Positions 1 to 12,600 of a DNA stretch of 64,000 nucleotides are shown in pieces. Position numbers and translations under genes: made by a program. The stretch comes from Deefgea tanakiae (GTDB lineage Bacteria > Pseudomonadota > Gammaproteobacteria > Burkholderiales > Chitinibacteraceae): the NCBI RefSeq assembly GCF_019665765.1, contig NZ_CP081150.1:2666001-2730000 (forward strand), written 5' to 3'. How positions within the stretch are numbered: position 1 is the first letter of the stretch; each line of letters starts with the position of its first letter. Under the pieces are notes generated by a model. That model saw only the letters and a list, made by a program, of their open reading frames with translations, made no database searches and was not told the DNA's origin.

Positions 1-364
1 CCCAGCCTTTACCTTGGCTAGTACCAGTAACATCAACCATTTGACCAACACTAAACAACTCAACAGACAAAGCATCACCAGCTTTTAGCTCAGCAGCTTT
101 TTCAGCAGAGATACGGAACTCAACGAGTGCCAAACCTGCTTCAACGCCTGCTTTTGCAAAATGACCAGCCTCAGCCTTATTTACTCGACTTGCTTTCTTT
201 GTACCGAAAGTTACCTGAACGGCAGAGTAGCCGTCAGCTTCCAGAGTTTTGATTTGCGTGACGCGATTAGCAGCCATGTCCAACACAGTCACTGGAATGG
301 AAGCACCATCCTCAGCAAATACGCGGGTCATGCCGACTTTGCGACCTACAAGACCTAAGCTCAT
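1..364 (-). CDS. rplC: 50S ribosomal protein L3 (partial, C-terminus outside window)
   Basis: L3 is an early-assembling 23S rRNA-binding protein near the peptidyl transferase centre. The ATG is at 364, preceded by AAAAGGGAATAACT. The product begins [16 protein letters not shown], the conserved L3 N-terminus. About 121 codons are visible before the window edge. It is normally the second gene of the S10 operon, directly behind rpsJ. Here about 150 bp and a terminator-like hairpin separate them. A short inverted repeat (CCCTT/AAGGG, 373-385) overlaps the ribosome binding site and could mask it. Confidence 0.95.
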   Translation of the reverse strand, partial: MSLGLVGRKVGMTRVFAEDGASIPVTVLDMAANRVTQIKTLEADGYSAVQVTFGTKKASRVNKAEAGHFAKAGVEAGLALVEFRISAEKAAELKAGDALSVELFSVGQMVDVTGTSQGKGW

Positions 365-413
365 AGTTATTCCCTTTTCAAGGGCCAGTTACGATTGACT
401 GGCTATGACTATT

Positions 414-453
414 AAAAAATAAAACGGGCTTACCACAATAAATGGCAAGCCCG
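414..453 (-). terminator. Intrinsic terminator-like hairpin between rpsJ and rplC
   Basis: On the minus strand an 11-bp stem (CGGGCTTGCCA pairing with TGGTAAGCCCG, one G-U) with a 7-nt loop is followed by a T-rich run (GTTTTATTTTTT). It has all the marks of a Rho-independent terminator. It would end the rpsL-rpsJ transcript before rplC, or act as an attenuator within the S10 operon. Confidence 0.75.
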
Positions 454-516
454 AGATACTATCGCATGTTTTTGTTTGATGCAAGTTTTTTAATCACTCA
501 CATCAAATTCAACACA

Positions 517-828
517 TTAGTTCAATTTGATTTCTACATCAACGCCAGCTGGCAAATCGAGCTTCATCAAAGCATCCACAGTTTTATCTGTTGGATCAAC
601 AATATCCAACATACGCAAGTGTGTACGAATTTCAAATTGATCGCGCGCAGTTTTGTTAACGTGCGGTGAGCTCAAGATGTCAAAACGTTCGATTTTAGTT
701 GGCAAAGGAATTGGACCTTTAACAACAGCACCAGTACGTTTTGCAGTTTCTACGATTTCTTGAGCTGAACGATCGATCAAAGCATAGTCAAATGCTTTCA
801 AACGGATACGAATTTTTTGGTTTTGCAT
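517..828 (-). CDS. rpsJ: 30S ribosomal protein S10
   Basis: S10 is a small-subunit head protein that also acts as NusE in antitermination complexes with NusB and NusG. The 103-residue product is full length and matches the family throughout ([19 protein letters not shown] start; [18 protein letters not shown] centre). It lies 11 nt behind tufA, so it is the last gene of the rpsL-rpsG-fusA-tufA transcript. A terminator-like hairpin follows it, uncoupling it from rplC. Confidence 0.98.
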   Translation of the reverse strand: MQNQKIRIRLKAFDYALIDRSAQEIVETAKRTGAVVKGPIPLPTKIERFDILSSPHVNKTARDQFEIRTHLRMLDIVDPTDKTVDALMKLDLPAGVDVEIKLN

Positions 829-839
829 TTACACGTTCC

Positions 840-2030
840 TTAAACAAGAACAGTGGCAACAACACCAGCGCCAACAGTACGACCACCTTCGCGGATCGCG
901 AAACGCAAACCTTGCTCCATTGCTACTGGGCAGATCAAAGTTACGGTGATAGATACGTTGTCACCAGGCATTACCATTTCTGTACCTTCTGGCAAATCAA
1001 TTGCGCCAGTTACGTCAGTAGTACGGAAGTAGAACTGTGGACGGTAGTTGCTAAAGAATGGTGTATGACGACCACCTTCATCTTTAGACAAAACATAGAT
1101 CTCAGCAGTAAATTTAGTGTGTGGCGTGATTGAACCTGGTTTAGCCAAAACTTGACCACGTTGAACGTCTTCACGTTTTGTACCACGCAACAACGCACCA
1201 ATGTTGTCACCTGCCTGACCTTGGTCAAGCAATTTACGGAACATCTCAACACCAGTACAAGTCGTCTTAACTGTTGGTACGATACCAACGATTTCGATCT
1301 CTTCACCAACTTTAACAATACCGCGCTCTACACGACCAGTCACAACAGTACCGCGACCAGAGATAGAGAACACATCTTCAACTGGCATCAAGAATGTACC
1401 GTCGATTGCGCGCTCTGGCTCAGGAATGTAAGTATCCAAAGCATCCGCCAAGCGGAAGATTGCTGGTTCGCCGTATTCTGATTGGTCACCCTCAAGCGCC
1501 AAACGTGCAGAACCAGTAATAACAGGAGTGTCATCACCAGGGAAATCGTATTTAGACAACAAATCACGAATTTCCATTTCTACCAATTCAAGCAACTCAG
1601 CATCATCAACCAAGTCAGCTTTGTTCATGAATACGATGATGTATGGAACACCAACTTGGCGAGACAACAAGATGTGCTCGCGAGTTTGTGGCATAGGACC
1701 GTCAGCAGCAGAAACAACCAACACCGCGCCATCCATCTGCGCAGCACCAGTAATCATGTTTTTTACGTAGTCCGCGTGACCTGGGCAGTCAACGTGAGCG
1801 TAGTGACGCGCTTCAGTTTCGTACTCAACGTGAGCAGTATTAATAGTAATACCACGTGCTTTTTCTTCTGGTGCGCTATCGATAGAAGCGTAATCTTTAG
1901 CAATACCGCCGAATTTTTTAGACAGAATTGTAGTGATTGCTGCAGTCAAAGTAGTTTTACCGTGATCCACGTGACCAATCGTACCAACGTTAACGTGAGG
2001 CTTTGTCCGCGTAAACTTTTCTTTTGCCAT
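840..2030 (-). CDS. tufA: Translation elongation factor Tu (copy A)
   Basis: EF-Tu is the GTPase that delivers aminoacyl-tRNA to the ribosome. The 396-residue product has the P-loop [10 protein letters not shown], the DCPGHADY switch II motif and NKAD for guanine recognition, followed by domains II and III. It lies 23 nt after fusA and 11 nt before rpsJ. The protein is identical to that encoded at 17545-18735. The DNA differs only at scattered synonymous sites, more densely at both gene ends, which suggests gene conversion. Confidence 0.99.
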   Translation of the reverse strand: MAKEKFTRTKPHVNVGTIGHVDHGKTTLTAAITTILSKKFGGIAKDYASIDSAPEEKARGITINTAHVEYETEARHYAHVDCPGHADYVKNMITGAAQMDGAVLVVSAADGPMPQTREHILLSRQVGVPYIIVFMNKADLVDDAELLELVEMEIRDLLSKYDFPGDDTPVITGSARLALEGDQSEYGEPAIFRLADALDTYIPEPERAIDGTFLMPVEDVFSISGRGTVVTGRVERGIVKVGEEIEIVGIVPTVKTTCTGVEMFRKLLDQGQAGDNIGALLRGTKREDVQRGQVLAKPGSITPHTKFTAEIYVLSKDEGGRHTPFFSNYRPQFYFRTTDVTGAIDLPEGTEMVMPGDNVSITVTLICPVAMEQGLRFAIREGGRTVGAGVVATVLV

Positions 2031-2053
2031 TTTTTGAAATTCCTTAAATAAAA

Positions 2054-4150
2054 TTATTTTTTAGTAACGATTGCGTCAGCGATATGCTTAGGCGCGATTG
2101 AGTAATGCTTAAACTCCATAGAGTATGTAGCACGACCTTGCGACATTGAACGCAAAGTAGTCGAGTAACCAAACATCTCTGACAATGGAACTTCAGCTTT
2201 AACCATCTTGCCACCAGCAGGATTATCATCCATACCTTGCAACAAACCACGACGTGAAGAGATATCACCCATGATATCGCCCATGTAATCCTCAGGCGTT
2301 TCAATCTCTACATACATCATTGGCTCAAGGATCACTGGACCAGCACGACGCATCGCTTCTTTGAATGCCATAGAACCGGCCAATTCAAAAGCAATTTGCG
2401 ACGAGTCAACATCATGGTACGAACCGAACGTCAAACGAACTTTAACGTCAACAACTGGGAAGCCTGCCAACACACCAGACTTCAATGTGTTTTGAATACC
2501 CTTGTCAACTGAAGGAATGAATTCACGAGGAATAACACCACCCTTAATTTCATCAACAAAGCTATAGCCATTGCCTTCACCAGCTGGTTCGATAGTGATT
2601 GTACAATCACCATACTGACCTTTACCGCCAGACTGCTTAGCATGCTTACCTTGAACGTCCGCAGCGATTTGGGTAATGGTTTCGCGGTAAGCCACTTGTG
2701 GCGCACCAACGTTAGCATCAACACCAAATTCACGGCGCATACGATCAACCAGAATCTCCAAGTGCAACTCGCCCATACCCGACATAATCGTTTGGCCAGT
2801 TTCTTCATCCGTTTTAACGCGGAATGATGGATCTTCTTTAGACAAGCGACCCAAAGCTAGACCCATTTTCTCTTGGTCAGCCTTAGTTTTTGGCTCAACA
2901 GCAACGTGAATAACTGGCTCAGGGAATACCATGCGCTCAAGAATAATCACATCTTTCAAGTCACAAAGGGTTTCACCTGTCGTAACGTCTTTCAAACCGA
3001 TTGCAGCCGCGATGTCACCAGCGCGCACTTCGTCAATTTCTTTACGATCATTTGCGTGCATTTGCACCAGACGACCGATACGCTCTTTTTTGTCTTTGTT
3101 CGAATTCAGAACAAAATCACCCGACTGCAAAGTACCTGAATAAACACGGAAGAAGGTCAACTGACCAACGTACGGATCATTCATCAACTTAAATGCCAAT
3201 GAAGAGAACGGAGCATCATCAGAAGCAGCACGAGTTGCTTCTTGATCACGATCATCCATACCCTTAACATCATCAATATCAACTGGCGATGGCAAGAATT
3301 CGATAACCGCGTCCAACATACGCTGAACACCCTTGTTCTTAAAGGCAGAACCACACAACACAGGCTGAATTTCGCAAGCCAGCGTGCGAGTACGGATCGC
3401 AGCTACAATCTCAGCTTCTGACAATTCGCCAGTTTCGAGATATTTGTTCATTAGGTCTTCAGAAGCCTCAGCTGCTGTCTCGACCATTTTTTCACGCCAC
3501 TCTTGAGCCACAGACACCAAGTCAGCAGGAATATCGCCGTATGTGAAAGTCATACCTTGAGACGCTTCGTCCCAGATAATTGCCTTCATTTTAAGCAGAT
3601 CAACAACACCTTCAAACTTGTCTTCAGCGCCAATAGGAATTACTACTGGAACTGGATTAGCTTTCAAGCGCAATTTCATTTGCTCAACAGCACGGAAGAA
3701 GTTGGCACCTGAACGGTCCATCTTATTCACGAACGCCAAACGAGGAACTTTGTACTTGTTTGCTTGACGCCATACAGTTTCAGACTGAGGCTGAACACCA
3801 CCCACAGCACAATAAACCATACAAGCACCATCAAGAACACGCATAGAACGCTCAACTTCAATCGTGAAGTCAACGTGACCTGGGGTGTCAATGATGTTAA
3901 TCAAATGCTCAGGAAACTGCAGACTCATACCTTTCCAGTAAGTCGTCGTTGCAGCTGAAGTGATAGTAATACCACGTTCCTGCTCTTGCTCCATCCAGTC
4001 CATAGTGGCAGCGCCATCATGAACTTCACCAATCTTGTGGTTTACGCCAGTGTAAAACAGAACACGTTCAGTCGTTGTTGTCTTACCAGCATCGATGTGA
4101 GCGGAGATACCGATATTGCGGTATCGCTCAATTGGGGTCTTGCGAGCCAC
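2054..4150 (-). CDS. fusA: Translation elongation factor G
   Basis: EF-G is the ribosomal translocase GTPase. It also acts with RRF in ribosome recycling. The 698-residue product has the N-terminal G domain ([14 protein letters not shown]-loop, [12 protein letters not shown]) and the later EF-G domains through to the C-terminal [14 protein letters not shown] segment. The start codon is GTG at 4150 with AAGGA eight bases upstream. It sits between rpsG and tufA with gaps of 27 and 23 nt, as in the classical str operon. Confidence 0.99.
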   Translation of the reverse strand: MARKTPIERYRNIGISAHIDAGKTTTTERVLFYTGVNHKIGEVHDGAATMDWMEQEQERGITITSAATTTYWKGMSLQFPEHLINIIDTPGHVDFTIEVERSMRVLDGACMVYCAVGGVQPQSETVWRQANKYKVPRLAFVNKMDRSGANFFRAVEQMKLRLKANPVPVVIPIGAEDKFEGVVDLLKMKAIIWDEASQGMTFTYGDIPADLVSVAQEWREKMVETAAEASEDLMNKYLETGELSEAEIVAAIRTRTLACEIQPVLCGSAFKNKGVQRMLDAVIEFLPSPVDIDDVKGMDDRDQEATRAASDDAPFSSLAFKLMNDPYVGQLTFFRVYSGTLQSGDFVLNSNKDKKERIGRLVQMHANDRKEIDEVRAGDIAAAIGLKDVTTGETLCDLKDVIILERMVFPEPVIHVAVEPKTKADQEKMGLALGRLSKEDPSFRVKTDEETGQTIMSGMGELHLEILVDRMRREFGVDANVGAPQVAYRETITQIAADVQGKHAKQSGGKGQYGDCTITIEPAGEGNGYSFVDEIKGGVIPREFIPSVDKGIQNTLKSGVLAGFPVVDVKVRLTFGSYHDVDSSQIAFELAGSMAFKEAMRRAGPVILEPMMYVEIETPEDYMGDIMGDISSRRGLLQGMDDNPAGGKMVKAEVPLSEMFGYSTTLRSMSQGRATYSMEFKHYSIAPKHIADAIVTKK

Positions 4151-4177
4151 GGTGATTTCCTTATCCTGATTACGCGA

Positions 4178-4648
4178 TTAGAAACGGAAGTGGGCGAACG
4201 CTTTGTTCGCATCAGCCATACGATGCACTTCGTCGCGCTTCTTCATCGCGCCACCACGGCCTTCAGCCGCGTCAAGAAGTTCACCTGCTAGACGCAGATC
4301 CATAGATTTTTCACCACGTTTACGAGCCGCTTCGCGAACCCAGCGCATCGACAATGCCAGACGACGGCTTGGACGTACTTCTACTGGCACCTGGTAGTTG
4401 GCGCCACCGACACGACGGCTCTTAACCTCTACGATTGGCTTAACGTTGCCAATTGCGGTGTTAAAAATTTCAATTGCATCTTTGCCAGTCTTTTTTTCGA
4501 TCTGTGCAAGTGCACCATAAACGATACGCTCAGCGACGGCTTTCTTGCCATCAAGCATTACCACGTTCATGAATTTAGCGAGTTCTGTGCTACCAAATTT
4601 TGGATCTGGCAACACATCACGCTTAGGGACTTCTCTGCGTCTTGGCAT
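4178..4648 (-). CDS. rpsG: 30S ribosomal protein S7
   Basis: S7 is the primary 16S rRNA-binding protein that organises the 30S head. The start is the ATG at 4648 ([20 protein letters not shown]), behind AAGGAAG. A longer open frame reaching 4747 adds 33 residues not found in the family. The product is 156 residues, the standard length. In E. coli S7 is the autoregulator of the str operon and binds between rpsL and rpsG. The 110-nt gap here could hold an equivalent site, but I cannot assign it. Confidence 0.98.
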   Translation of the reverse strand: MPRRREVPKRDVLPDPKFGSTELAKFMNVVMLDGKKAVAERIVYGALAQIEKKTGKDAIEIFNTAIGNVKPIVEVKSRRVGGANYQVPVEVRPSRRLALSMRWVREAARKRGEKSMDLRLAGELLDAAEGRGGAMKKRDEVHRMADANKAFAHFRF

Positions 4649-4758
4649 AACATACTTCCTTAATGTGACATTCAGTTGGGGAACACCCCGCGGGCACCTA
4701 TAAAGATGACCACTTACTTGACGGCTTCTAGTGTAGCCGCCACTCAATACAGCTCAAA

Positions 4759-5133
4759 TTACGCTTTAGGGCGTTTTGCACCGTATTTAGAGCGTGACTG
4801 CTTACGATTTTTAACGCCAGCCAAGTCAAGAGAGCCACGTACGCAGTGATAGCGAACACCTGGCAAATCTTTTACACGACCGCCGCGTAGCAATACAACG
4901 CTATGCTCTTGCAAGTTGTGGCCTTCACCGCCGATGTACGAAATCACTTCGAAACCGTTGGTCAAGCGAACTTTGCATACTTTACGCAATGCAGAGTTAG
5001 GTTTTTTTGGAGTTGTTGTATACACACGAGTGCATACACCACGTTTTTGCGGGCAAGCTTCTAGAGCTGGTACTTTGCTCTTCAGTTTTTCCGCAACACG
5101 TCCTTTACGAACGAGTTGATTGATAGTTGGCAT
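4759..5133 (-). CDS. rpsL: 30S ribosomal protein S12
   Basis: S12 lies at the decoding centre and is the target of streptomycin-resistance mutations. The 124-residue product carries the conserved [13 protein letters not shown] and [16 protein letters not shown] segments. The lysines equivalent to E. coli K43 and K88 are unchanged, so this looks like the streptomycin-sensitive form. It is the first gene of the str operon, with RBS TAGGAAG and its own strong promoter about 120 nt upstream. Confidence 0.99.
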   Translation of the reverse strand: MPTINQLVRKGRVAEKLKSKVPALEACPQKRGVCTRVYTTTPKKPNSALRKVCKVRLTNGFEVISYIGGEGHNLQEHSVVLLRGGRVKDLPGVRYHCVRGSLDLAGVKNRKQSRSKYGAKRPKA

Positions 5134-5169
5134 TGTTTTTCACTTCCTACCGCGTTAAAAAAAGACCAT

Positions 5170-5241
5170 ATCACGACTGTGATGTGGCTAAGGTTTCCTC
5201 AATGGAAACGCTGCGGAGAGCGATAAAATCGCTCTCCGCAG
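5170..5241 (-). promoter_or_regulatory. Structured 5' leader of the rpsL operon (three hairpins)
   Basis: Between the predicted transcription start (about 5248) and rpsL lie three consecutive hairpins on the minus strand. The first is a perfect 14-bp stem with a 3-nt loop (5211-5224 with 5228-5241) at the extreme 5' end. The second is GTTTCC/GGAAAC (5193-5209). The third is ATCAC/GTGAT (5170-5183). None is followed by a T-run suited to termination. They may stabilise the mRNA, be processed, or bind a ribosomal protein. Confidence 0.6.
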
Positions 5242-5254
5242 AAAAAGACTTTGA

Positions 5255-5284
5255 ATTATAAGGAAAAGAACGAATCCCCGTCAA
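5255..5284 (-). promoter_or_regulatory. Sigma-70 promoter of rpsL-rpsG-fusA-tufA-rpsJ
   Basis: The -35 is TTGACG (5279-5284), the spacer 18 nt and the -10 TATAAT (5255-5260), close to consensus. It lies between rpoC and rpsL, so the str genes have their own promoter. The -35 overlaps an inverted repeat (5283-5312) that directly follows the rpoC stop codon. Confidence 0.8.
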
Positions 5285-5312
5285 TGCAAACCGACAGGAG
5301 TCGGCCTGCATT
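5283..5312 (-). other. Hairpin after the rpoC stop codon
   Basis: AATGCA and CCGAC pair with GTCGG and TGCATT around a 4-nt loop, 7 nt beyond the rpoC stop. There is no T-run, so it is more likely a 3'-end stabilising or processing hairpin than a classical terminator. Confidence 0.45.
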
Positions 5313-5319
5313 TGAGAAA

Positions 5320-8300
5320 TTATTCAGAAATATCGCCAATTTCAGCAATAACTTCAGCGGCAGCTTCAGCAAACGGTGCTAAAACTTCATTCTTTGCCAA
5401 TAAACGTTTACGGTTCTTGTGATATGCAAGACCAGTACCTGCAGGAATCAAACGACCTACAATCACGTTTTCTTTCAAACCACGAAGATCATCGACTTTA
5501 CCCATAATGGCAGCTTCAGTCAGAACACGTGTTGTCTCTTGGAACGATGCCGCAGAGATAAAGGAATCAGTCGACAATGAAGCTTTAGTAATACCTAAAA
5601 GAATATTGTCAAACTTCGCGATTTCTTTACCTTCTTCTGCAAGCTTGTCATTCGCAATCAGAACTTCAGCTCGCTCTACTTGCTCACCCAAGATAAATCC
5701 AGAATCACCCGCATCTGAAATTACTACACGGCGTAGCATCTGACGAACAATCACTTCGATATGCTTGTCATTGATCTTCACGCCTTGCAAGCGGTAAACC
5801 TCTTGCACTTCCTGAACGATGTAACGAGCCAACGCTTCAATACCTTGCAAGCGCAAAATATCATGCGGATCAATCGGGCCGTCAACAATCACTTCACCCT
5901 GACTTACCACTTGACCATCATGCACCATCACATGCTTGTCTTTAGAAATCAGGTATTCGTGTGGCGTACCTTCTAGATCAGTCAAGACCAGACGCTGCTT
6001 ACCTTTGGTATCTTTACCAAAACTTGCAGTACCCGTGATCTCAGCCAACATACCCGCATCTTTCGGTGAACGAGCTTCAAACAACTCAGCTACACGCGGC
6101 AGACCACCGGTAATATCACGAGTTTTAGCTGATTCTTGTGGAATACGAGCCAGCACATCACCCACACCCACTTTTTGACCATCTTTAACTGTAATGATCG
6201 AACCAACTTGGAATGAAATCGTAACGGCAGTATCAGTACCAGCCAACTTCATTTCCAAACCGTTTTCGTCCAACAATTTAACTAAAGGACGAACCGCTTT
6301 AGAAGCTGTAACTTTAGCTTTTGATGCAATAACAACCAAAGTAGACAAACCAGTCACTTCATCGACTTGTTTAACTACCGTCATGCCCTCTTCAACATTT
6401 TCAAAACGAACAGTACCTGAGTACTCCGTGATGATTGGTCGAGTATGTGGATCCCAAGTACCGAGAACTGCACCAGCTTTCACAGTGTCATCAGCTTTTA
6501 CAGTCAATGTTGCACCGTAAGGAATCTTATGTGTTTCGCGTTCACGACCCACATCATCCAAAATCAGTAATTCAGCTGAACGTGCGATAACCACAAGTTC
6601 GTTTTTCGCGTTAGTTACATAACGCATATTCGCACTAAACGCGATACGACCGTTCGATTTCGCTTCAACTTGGCTAGCAGCAGCAGCTCGAGATGCCGCA
6701 CCACCAATGTGGAACGTACGCATCGTCAACTGTGTACCAGGCTCACCAATTGATTGTGCCGCAATAACACCGACAGCTTCACCGGCATTAACGATCTGAC
6801 CACGACCCAAGTCACGGCCATAACACTTAGCGCATAGACCATAACGCGTTTCGCACGACAACGGAGTACGAACAATCACTTCATCGATATTGCGTGCTTC
6901 GATCTCATCAACCGAATCTTCGTCAAGCAAGTAGCCCACTTCAAAGATCGTTTCTTGCGTTGAAGGATCAACCACATCTTTAACGACAATACGACCCAGA
7001 ATACGATCACGCAAGGCTTCAACAACATCACCACCCTGCATAACGGCTTTCATTGCTACGCCGTTCTTAGTACCGCAATCATCTTCAGTTACAACCAAAT
7101 CTTGCGTTACATCGACCAGACGACGAGTCAGGTAACCCGAGTTCGCTGTCTTCAATGCCGTATCCGCCAGACCTTTACGTGCACCGTGCGTTGAAATAAA
7201 GTACTGCAGAACCGTCAAACCTTCACGGAAGTTGGTCGTAATCGGCGTTTCAATAATCGAACCGTCAGGTTTCGCCATCAAACCACGCATACCAGCCAAC
7301 TGACGAATCTGTGCAGGTGAACCACGAGCGCCTGAGTCAGCCATCATGTAAATCGAGTTGAACGACTCTTGTTCGTCTTTCTTACCGTTTGCATCGTAGA
7401 CCGTTTCTTTTGCCAACTGGTCCATCATCGCTTTCGCAATTTGGTCACCAGCACGGCCCCAGATATCGACTACCTTGTTGTAGCGTTCGCCGTTCGTTAC
7501 CAGACCAGAGCTGTACTGCTGCTCGATCTCTTTCACTTCAGCTTGAGCTGCAGCCAACAATGGAACTTTATTAGCAGGCACCAACATGTCATCAACACAA
7601 ATCGAGATACCACCACGTGTTGAGTATGCAAAACCGGTGTACATCAATTGGTCAGCAAAAATAACCGTTTCTTTCAAGCCGCAACGACGGAAAGAAGCGT
7701 TGATCAATTTACCGATCTCTTTTTTCTTCAAAGATTTGTCGATATGAGAGAACGCCAAACCTTTAGGCAAGATTTCAGACAAGATGGCACGGCCGACAGT
7801 TGTGTCGCGGCGTACCATCTTGCTTTCCCAATCGCCTGATTCGTTTTTGAACCATTCTTTCAAGCGAATCGCTACGCGCGTTTGCAATGTTACTTCTTTG
7901 CTTTGGTAAGCACGAAGCGCCTCTGAAACGTTTGCAAAAATTGTAAGGCGTTGACCGTCATCATTCAGACGCTCACCCTTCGCATATTTCGCTTCGCGAG
8001 TCATGTAGTACAGACCCAAGACGATATCTTGCGACGGAACAATGATTGGCTCGCCATTCGCAGGGGCCAATACGTTGTTTGAAGCGAGCATCAATGTACG
8101 TGCTTCCATTTGCGCTTCTAGCGACAATGGAACGTGAACCGCCATTTGGTCACCGTCAAAGTCAGCATTGAATGCCGCGCAGACGAGTGGGTGCAATTGA
8201 ATCGCTTTACCTTCAATCAGCATCGGCTCAAAGGCTTGAATACCCAAGCGATGCAATGTTGGTGCACGGTTCAATAAAATTGGATGTTCACGAATGACGT

Positions 8301-9540
8301 CTTCCAAGATATCCCAAACCACAGGCTCTTGGCTTTCAACCATTTTCTTCGCTGCTTTGATCGTTGTTGCCAAGCCCATCACTTCCAATTTATGGAAGAT
8401 GAATGGTTTAAACAATTCGAGTGCCATCAATTTTGGCAGGCCACATTGATGCAAACGCAAAGTAGGACCAACGGTAATAACAGAACGACCTGAGTAATCG
8501 ACACGTTTACCCAACAAGTTCTGACGGAAACGACCGCCCTTACCTTTAATCATATCGGCAAGTGATTTCAATGGACGTTTGTTCGCGCCAGTCATCGCTT
8601 TACCGCGACGACCGTTGTCGAGCAATGAATCCACTGCCTCTTGCAACATGCGTTTTTCGTTGCGTACGATAATTTCCGGAGCGCGCAATTCAAGCAGGCG
8701 CTTCAAACGGTTATTACGGTTGATAACGCGACGATATAAATCGTTCAAGTCAGAAGTCGCAAAACGGCCGCCATCCAATGGAACTAATGGACGTAGTTCC
8801 GGAGGTAATACCGGCAACACTTCCATAATCATCCACTCTGGCTTAATGCCCGAGCGATCAAACGCTTCAAGCACTTTCAAGCGCTTAGCGATTTTCTTGA
8901 TTTTTGTTTCTGAACCAGTGCTATCGAGTTCGGCACGCAGATTGCTAATCTCTTGGTCAACATCCATTGACTTGAGCAATTCACGCACTGCTTCGGCGCC
9001 CATCAAGGCCACGAACTCATCGCCGTATTCTTCAACTTTTGCGAAGTAATCTTCTTCGGTGAGCAACTGACCACGCGTTAGCGGCGTCATACCTGGCTCA
9101 ACAACGATGAATGCTTCAAAGTACAAAACGCGTTCGATATCACGCAAAGCGATATCCAAAACCATACCCAAACGACTTGGTAGTGATTTCAAGAACCAAA
9201 TATGAGCAACGGGTGAAGCAAGGTCAATGTGACCCATACGCTCACGACGTACTTTAGACAACGTCACTTCAACGCCGCACTTCTCGCAAATCACACCACG
9301 GTGTTTCAAACGCTTGTATTTACCACACAAGCATTCGTAATCTTTAATCGGCCCGAAAATACGAGCACAAAACAAACCATCACGCTCAGGTTTGAACGTA
9401 CGGTAGTTAATGGTTTCTGGCTTTTTCACTTCGCCGAAAGACCAAGAACGGATTTTTTCTGGCGATGCTAGGCCAATTTTAATCGCGTCAAATTCTTCGT
9501 CCTGCGCGACTTGCTTGAAAAGTTCGAGTAAGCCTTTCAT
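5320..9540 (-). CDS. rpoC: DNA-directed RNA polymerase subunit beta'
   Basis: This is the clamp and catalytic-Mg subunit of RNA polymerase. The 1406-residue product shows the N-terminal zinc finger ([19 protein letters not shown]), the catalytic NADFDGD motif, and the second zinc site ([11 protein letters not shown]). The start is the ATG at 9540 ([11 protein letters not shown]) with GGAGA nine bases upstream. A TTG eight codons upstream would overlap that SD. It lies 85 bp downstream of rpoB and ends the L11/rpoBC transcript. Confidence 0.99.
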   Translation of the reverse strand: MKGLLELFKQVAQDEEFDAIKIGLASPEKIRSWSFGEVKKPETINYRTFKPERDGLFCARIFGPIKDYECLCGKYKRLKHRGVICEKCGVEVTLSKVRRERMGHIDLASPVAHIWFLKSLPSRLGMVLDIALRDIERVLYFEAFIVVEPGMTPLTRGQLLTEEDYFAKVEEYGDEFVALMGAEAVRELLKSMDVDQEISNLRAELDSTGSETKIKKIAKRLKVLEAFDRSGIKPEWMIMEVLPVLPPELRPLVPLDGGRFATSDLNDLYRRVINRNNRLKRLLELRAPEIIVRNEKRMLQEAVDSLLDNGRRGKAMTGANKRPLKSLADMIKGKGGRFRQNLLGKRVDYSGRSVITVGPTLRLHQCGLPKLMALELFKPFIFHKLEVMGLATTIKAAKKMVESQEPVVWDILEDVIREHPILLNRAPTLHRLGIQAFEPMLIEGKAIQLHPLVCAAFNADFDGDQMAVHVPLSLEAQMEARTLMLASNNVLAPANGEPIIVPSQDIVLGLYYMTREAKYAKGERLNDDGQRLTIFANVSEALRAYQSKEVTLQTRVAIRLKEWFKNESGDWESKMVRRDTTVGRAILSEILPKGLAFSHIDKSLKKKEIGKLINASFRRCGLKETVIFADQLMYTGFAYSTRGGISICVDDMLVPANKVPLLAAAQAEVKEIEQQYSSGLVTNGERYNKVVDIWGRAGDQIAKAMMDQLAKETVYDANGKKDEQESFNSIYMMADSGARGSPAQIRQLAGMRGLMAKPDGSIIETPITTNFREGLTVLQYFISTHGARKGLADTALKTANSGYLTRRLVDVTQDLVVTEDDCGTKNGVAMKAVMQGGDVVEALRDRILGRIVVKDVVDPSTQETIFEVGYLLDEDSVDEIEARNIDEVIVRTPLSCETRYGLCAKCYGRDLGRGQIVNAGEAVGVIAAQSIGEPGTQLTMRTFHIGGAASRAAAASQVEAKSNGRIAFSANMRYVTNAKNELVVIARSAELLILDDVGRERETHKIPYGATLTVKADDTVKAGAVLGTWDPHTRPIITEYSGTVRFENVEEGMTVVKQVDEVTGLSTLVVIASKAKVTASKAVRPLVKLLDENGLEMKLAGTDTAVTISFQVGSIITVKDGQKVGVGDVLARIPQESAKTRDITGGLPRVAELFEARSPKDAGMLAEITGTASFGKDTKGKQRLVLTDLEGTPHEYLISKDKHVMVHDGQVVSQGEVIVDGPIDPHDILRLQGIEALARYIVQEVQEVYRLQGVKINDKHIEVIVRQMLRRVVISDAGDSGFILGEQVERAEVLIANDKLAEEGKEIAKFDNILLGITKASLSTDSFISAASFQETTRVLTEAAIMGKVDDLRGLKENVIVGRLIPAGTGLAYHKNRKRLLAKNEVLAPFAEAAAEVIAEIGDISE

Positions 9541-9625
9541 TCCAATATTCTCCAGTGAGGACAATCAGGGTATCGAATCATGGCCTAGATAAAATATAGG
9601 CCACAACCCAATACCCCCACAGCGA

Positions 9626-12600
9626 TTAGTAGGTTTCCAGATCGATATCGATACCGAGCGAGCGGATTTCCTTAACCAATACATTGAACGACTCTGGCAT
9701 GCCAGCATCAATGCGGTGATCACCCTTCACAATGTTTTCGTAAACTTTAGTACGGCCATTCACGTCATCGGACTTCACAGTCAGCATCTCTTGCAATGTA
9801 TATGCTGCACCATAAGCTTCCAATGCCCAAACCTCCATCTCACCGAAACGCTGACCACCGAACTGAGCTTTACCGCCCAATGGCTGTTGAGTAACGAGAG
9901 AATACGGTCCAGTTGAACGAGCATGCATCTTGTCATCCACCAAGTGATGAAGTTTCAAGTAATGCATCACACCCACAGTCACTTTACGTTCAAATGGTTC
10001 ACCAGTGCGTCCATCAAACAGTTGCATCTGAGTTTTGCTGCTATTGAAGTCAAGTTGCTGCGTGCGTGGATCTTCATCCGGATACGCTAATTGCAACATT
10101 TCTTGAATTTCAGACTCATCTGCACCGTCAAATACTGGACTTGCAAAAGTCATACCAGTACGCAAGCCTTGCGCCAAATTCATGATTTCAGCGTCAGACA
10201 ATTCGCTGATATCTTCAGCTTTGCCTTTTGACTTATAAATCTTGTTCAAGGTTTCACGAACTTCAGCAACATTACGTTGTTCACGTAGCATCGCATCAAT
10301 TCGTTGACCAATCCCTTTAGCTGCCCAACCCAAATGCACTTCAAGAATCTGACCGATATTCATACGTGATGGAACGCCCAATGGGTTCAACACGATATCA
10401 ACCGTTGTACCATCTGCCATGTGTGGCAAATCTTCAACTGGCAAGATCTTAGAAACTACACCCTTGTTACCGTGACGGCCGGCCATTTTATCGCCAGGTT
10501 GTAAGCGACGTTTAACGGCCACATACACTTTAACCATCTTAATAACACCAGGTGGCAACTCGTCACCTTGGGTCAATTTACGTTTTTTATCTTCAAAACG
10601 TAGTTCGAACTCTTGCTTCATTTGGGCGATCAAGTCTTTCATCGCTTCCAGTTGACGCGCGCCTTCTTCATCCGCAAGGCGAATATCGAACCAGTCATGC
10701 TTCGATACTTGGTCTGCCAAGTACTCAGAAGTAATTTCTGTGCCTTTCGCCAGACGCTTAGGACCACCATTAGCAACCTTGCCCACGATCATCCGTTCAA
10801 TACGCTCGAACAAGTCATCGTTAACAATACGAAGTTGGTCATTCAAATCTTGGCGATAGCGACGCAACTGCTCGTCGATAATGGCTTGAGCGCGTTTATC
10901 GCGTTCGATGCCTTCACGTGTAAACACTTGCACGTCAATCACGGTACCTACCATGCCAGAAGGCACACGCAAGCTCGTATCTTTAACGTCAGATGCTTTT
11001 TCACCGAAGATTGCACGCAGTAGTTTTTCTTCTGGAGTCAGTTGAGTTTCGCCTTTTGGCGTTACTTTACCAACCAATACATCGCCAGCTTCAACTTCAG
11101 CACCAATGTAAACCACACCCGCTTCATCCAAACGACCCAGCATACGCTCAGACAAGTTTGAAATATCGCGGGTAATTTCTTCAGGGCCCAACTTCGTATC
11201 GCGAGCCATTACGTTCAACTCTTCGATATGGATCGAAGTATAACGGTCATCCGCAATCACTTTTTCGGAGATCAAAATTGAATCTTCGAAGTTGTAACCG
11301 TTCCAAGGCATGAAGGCGATGGTCATATTTTGACCCAAGGCCAACTCACCCAGATCAGTTGAAGCGCCGTCAGCTACCACATCACCTTTCTCGATACGAT
11401 CACCTTTGACGACGATCGGACGTTGATTGGTATTGGTATTTTGATTCGAGCGGGTAAATTTAACCAAGTTGTAGATATCTACACCGGTCTCACCAGCCAC
11501 AGTTTCGCTATCGTTAACACGAACCACGATACGGGTTGCATCAACAAAATCAACCACACCGCCACGCAAGGCAGTTACGGCAGTACCCGAGTCAGTCGCA
11601 CATGTGCGCTCGATACCTGTACCCACCATTGGCGCTTCAGCACGCAAGCAAGGAACCGCTTGACGTTGCATGTTGGCGCCCATCAATGCACGGTTGGCGT
11701 CATCGTGTTCCAAGAATGGAATCAATGAAGCTGCAACAGAAACGATCTGGCTTGGTGCAACGTCCATGTATTGCACGCGATCTGGCGTTGCAACAATGGT
11801 TTCACCTGCTTCACGGCAAGTCACCAACTCATCGGTCAATTTGCTATCGTCATCTAAACCGGCATTCGCCTGAGCAATAACGTATTTACCTTCTTGGATC
11901 GCCGACAAGTATTCAATTTCAAGCGTCGCTTGACCATTGATTACTTTGCGGTATGGCGTTTCCAAGAAACCATATTCATTAGTACGTGCGTAGCAAGACA
12001 ATGAATTGATCAAACCAATGTTTGGACCTTCCGGTGTTTCAATCGGACAAACACGGCCGTAATGCGTTGGATGTACGTCACGAACTTCAAAGCCTGCGCG
12101 CTCTCGCGTCAAACCACCTGGTCCAAGTGCCGATACACGGCGCTTGTGGGTAATTTCAGATAATGGATTCGTTTGGTCCATAAACTGCGACAACTGCGAC
12201 GAACCGAAGAACTCTTTCACTGCGGCCGAAACTGGCTTGGCATTGATCAAGTCATGTGGCATCAAGTTATCTGATTCTGCTTGTGACAAACGTTCTTTTA
12301 CAGCGCGCTCAACACGAACCAAGCCAGCGCGGAATTGGTTTTCAGCCAACTCGCCGACTGAACGAACACGACGGTTACCCAAGTGATCGATATCATCGAC
12401 TTCACCACGGCTGTTACGCAACTCAAGCAAGATACCAATGACCGCAACGATGTCTTCTGTCGACAAGATACCTGGGCCAGTAATACCTTTTTTGCCTGCT
12501 TGCTCGTAGAAACGACGTTGCCAATCTGGTGCTTTTTCTTCCAAGCGATCAGGGTAAGCACGGCTGTTAAATTTCATACGACCAACAGCAGAAAGATCGT

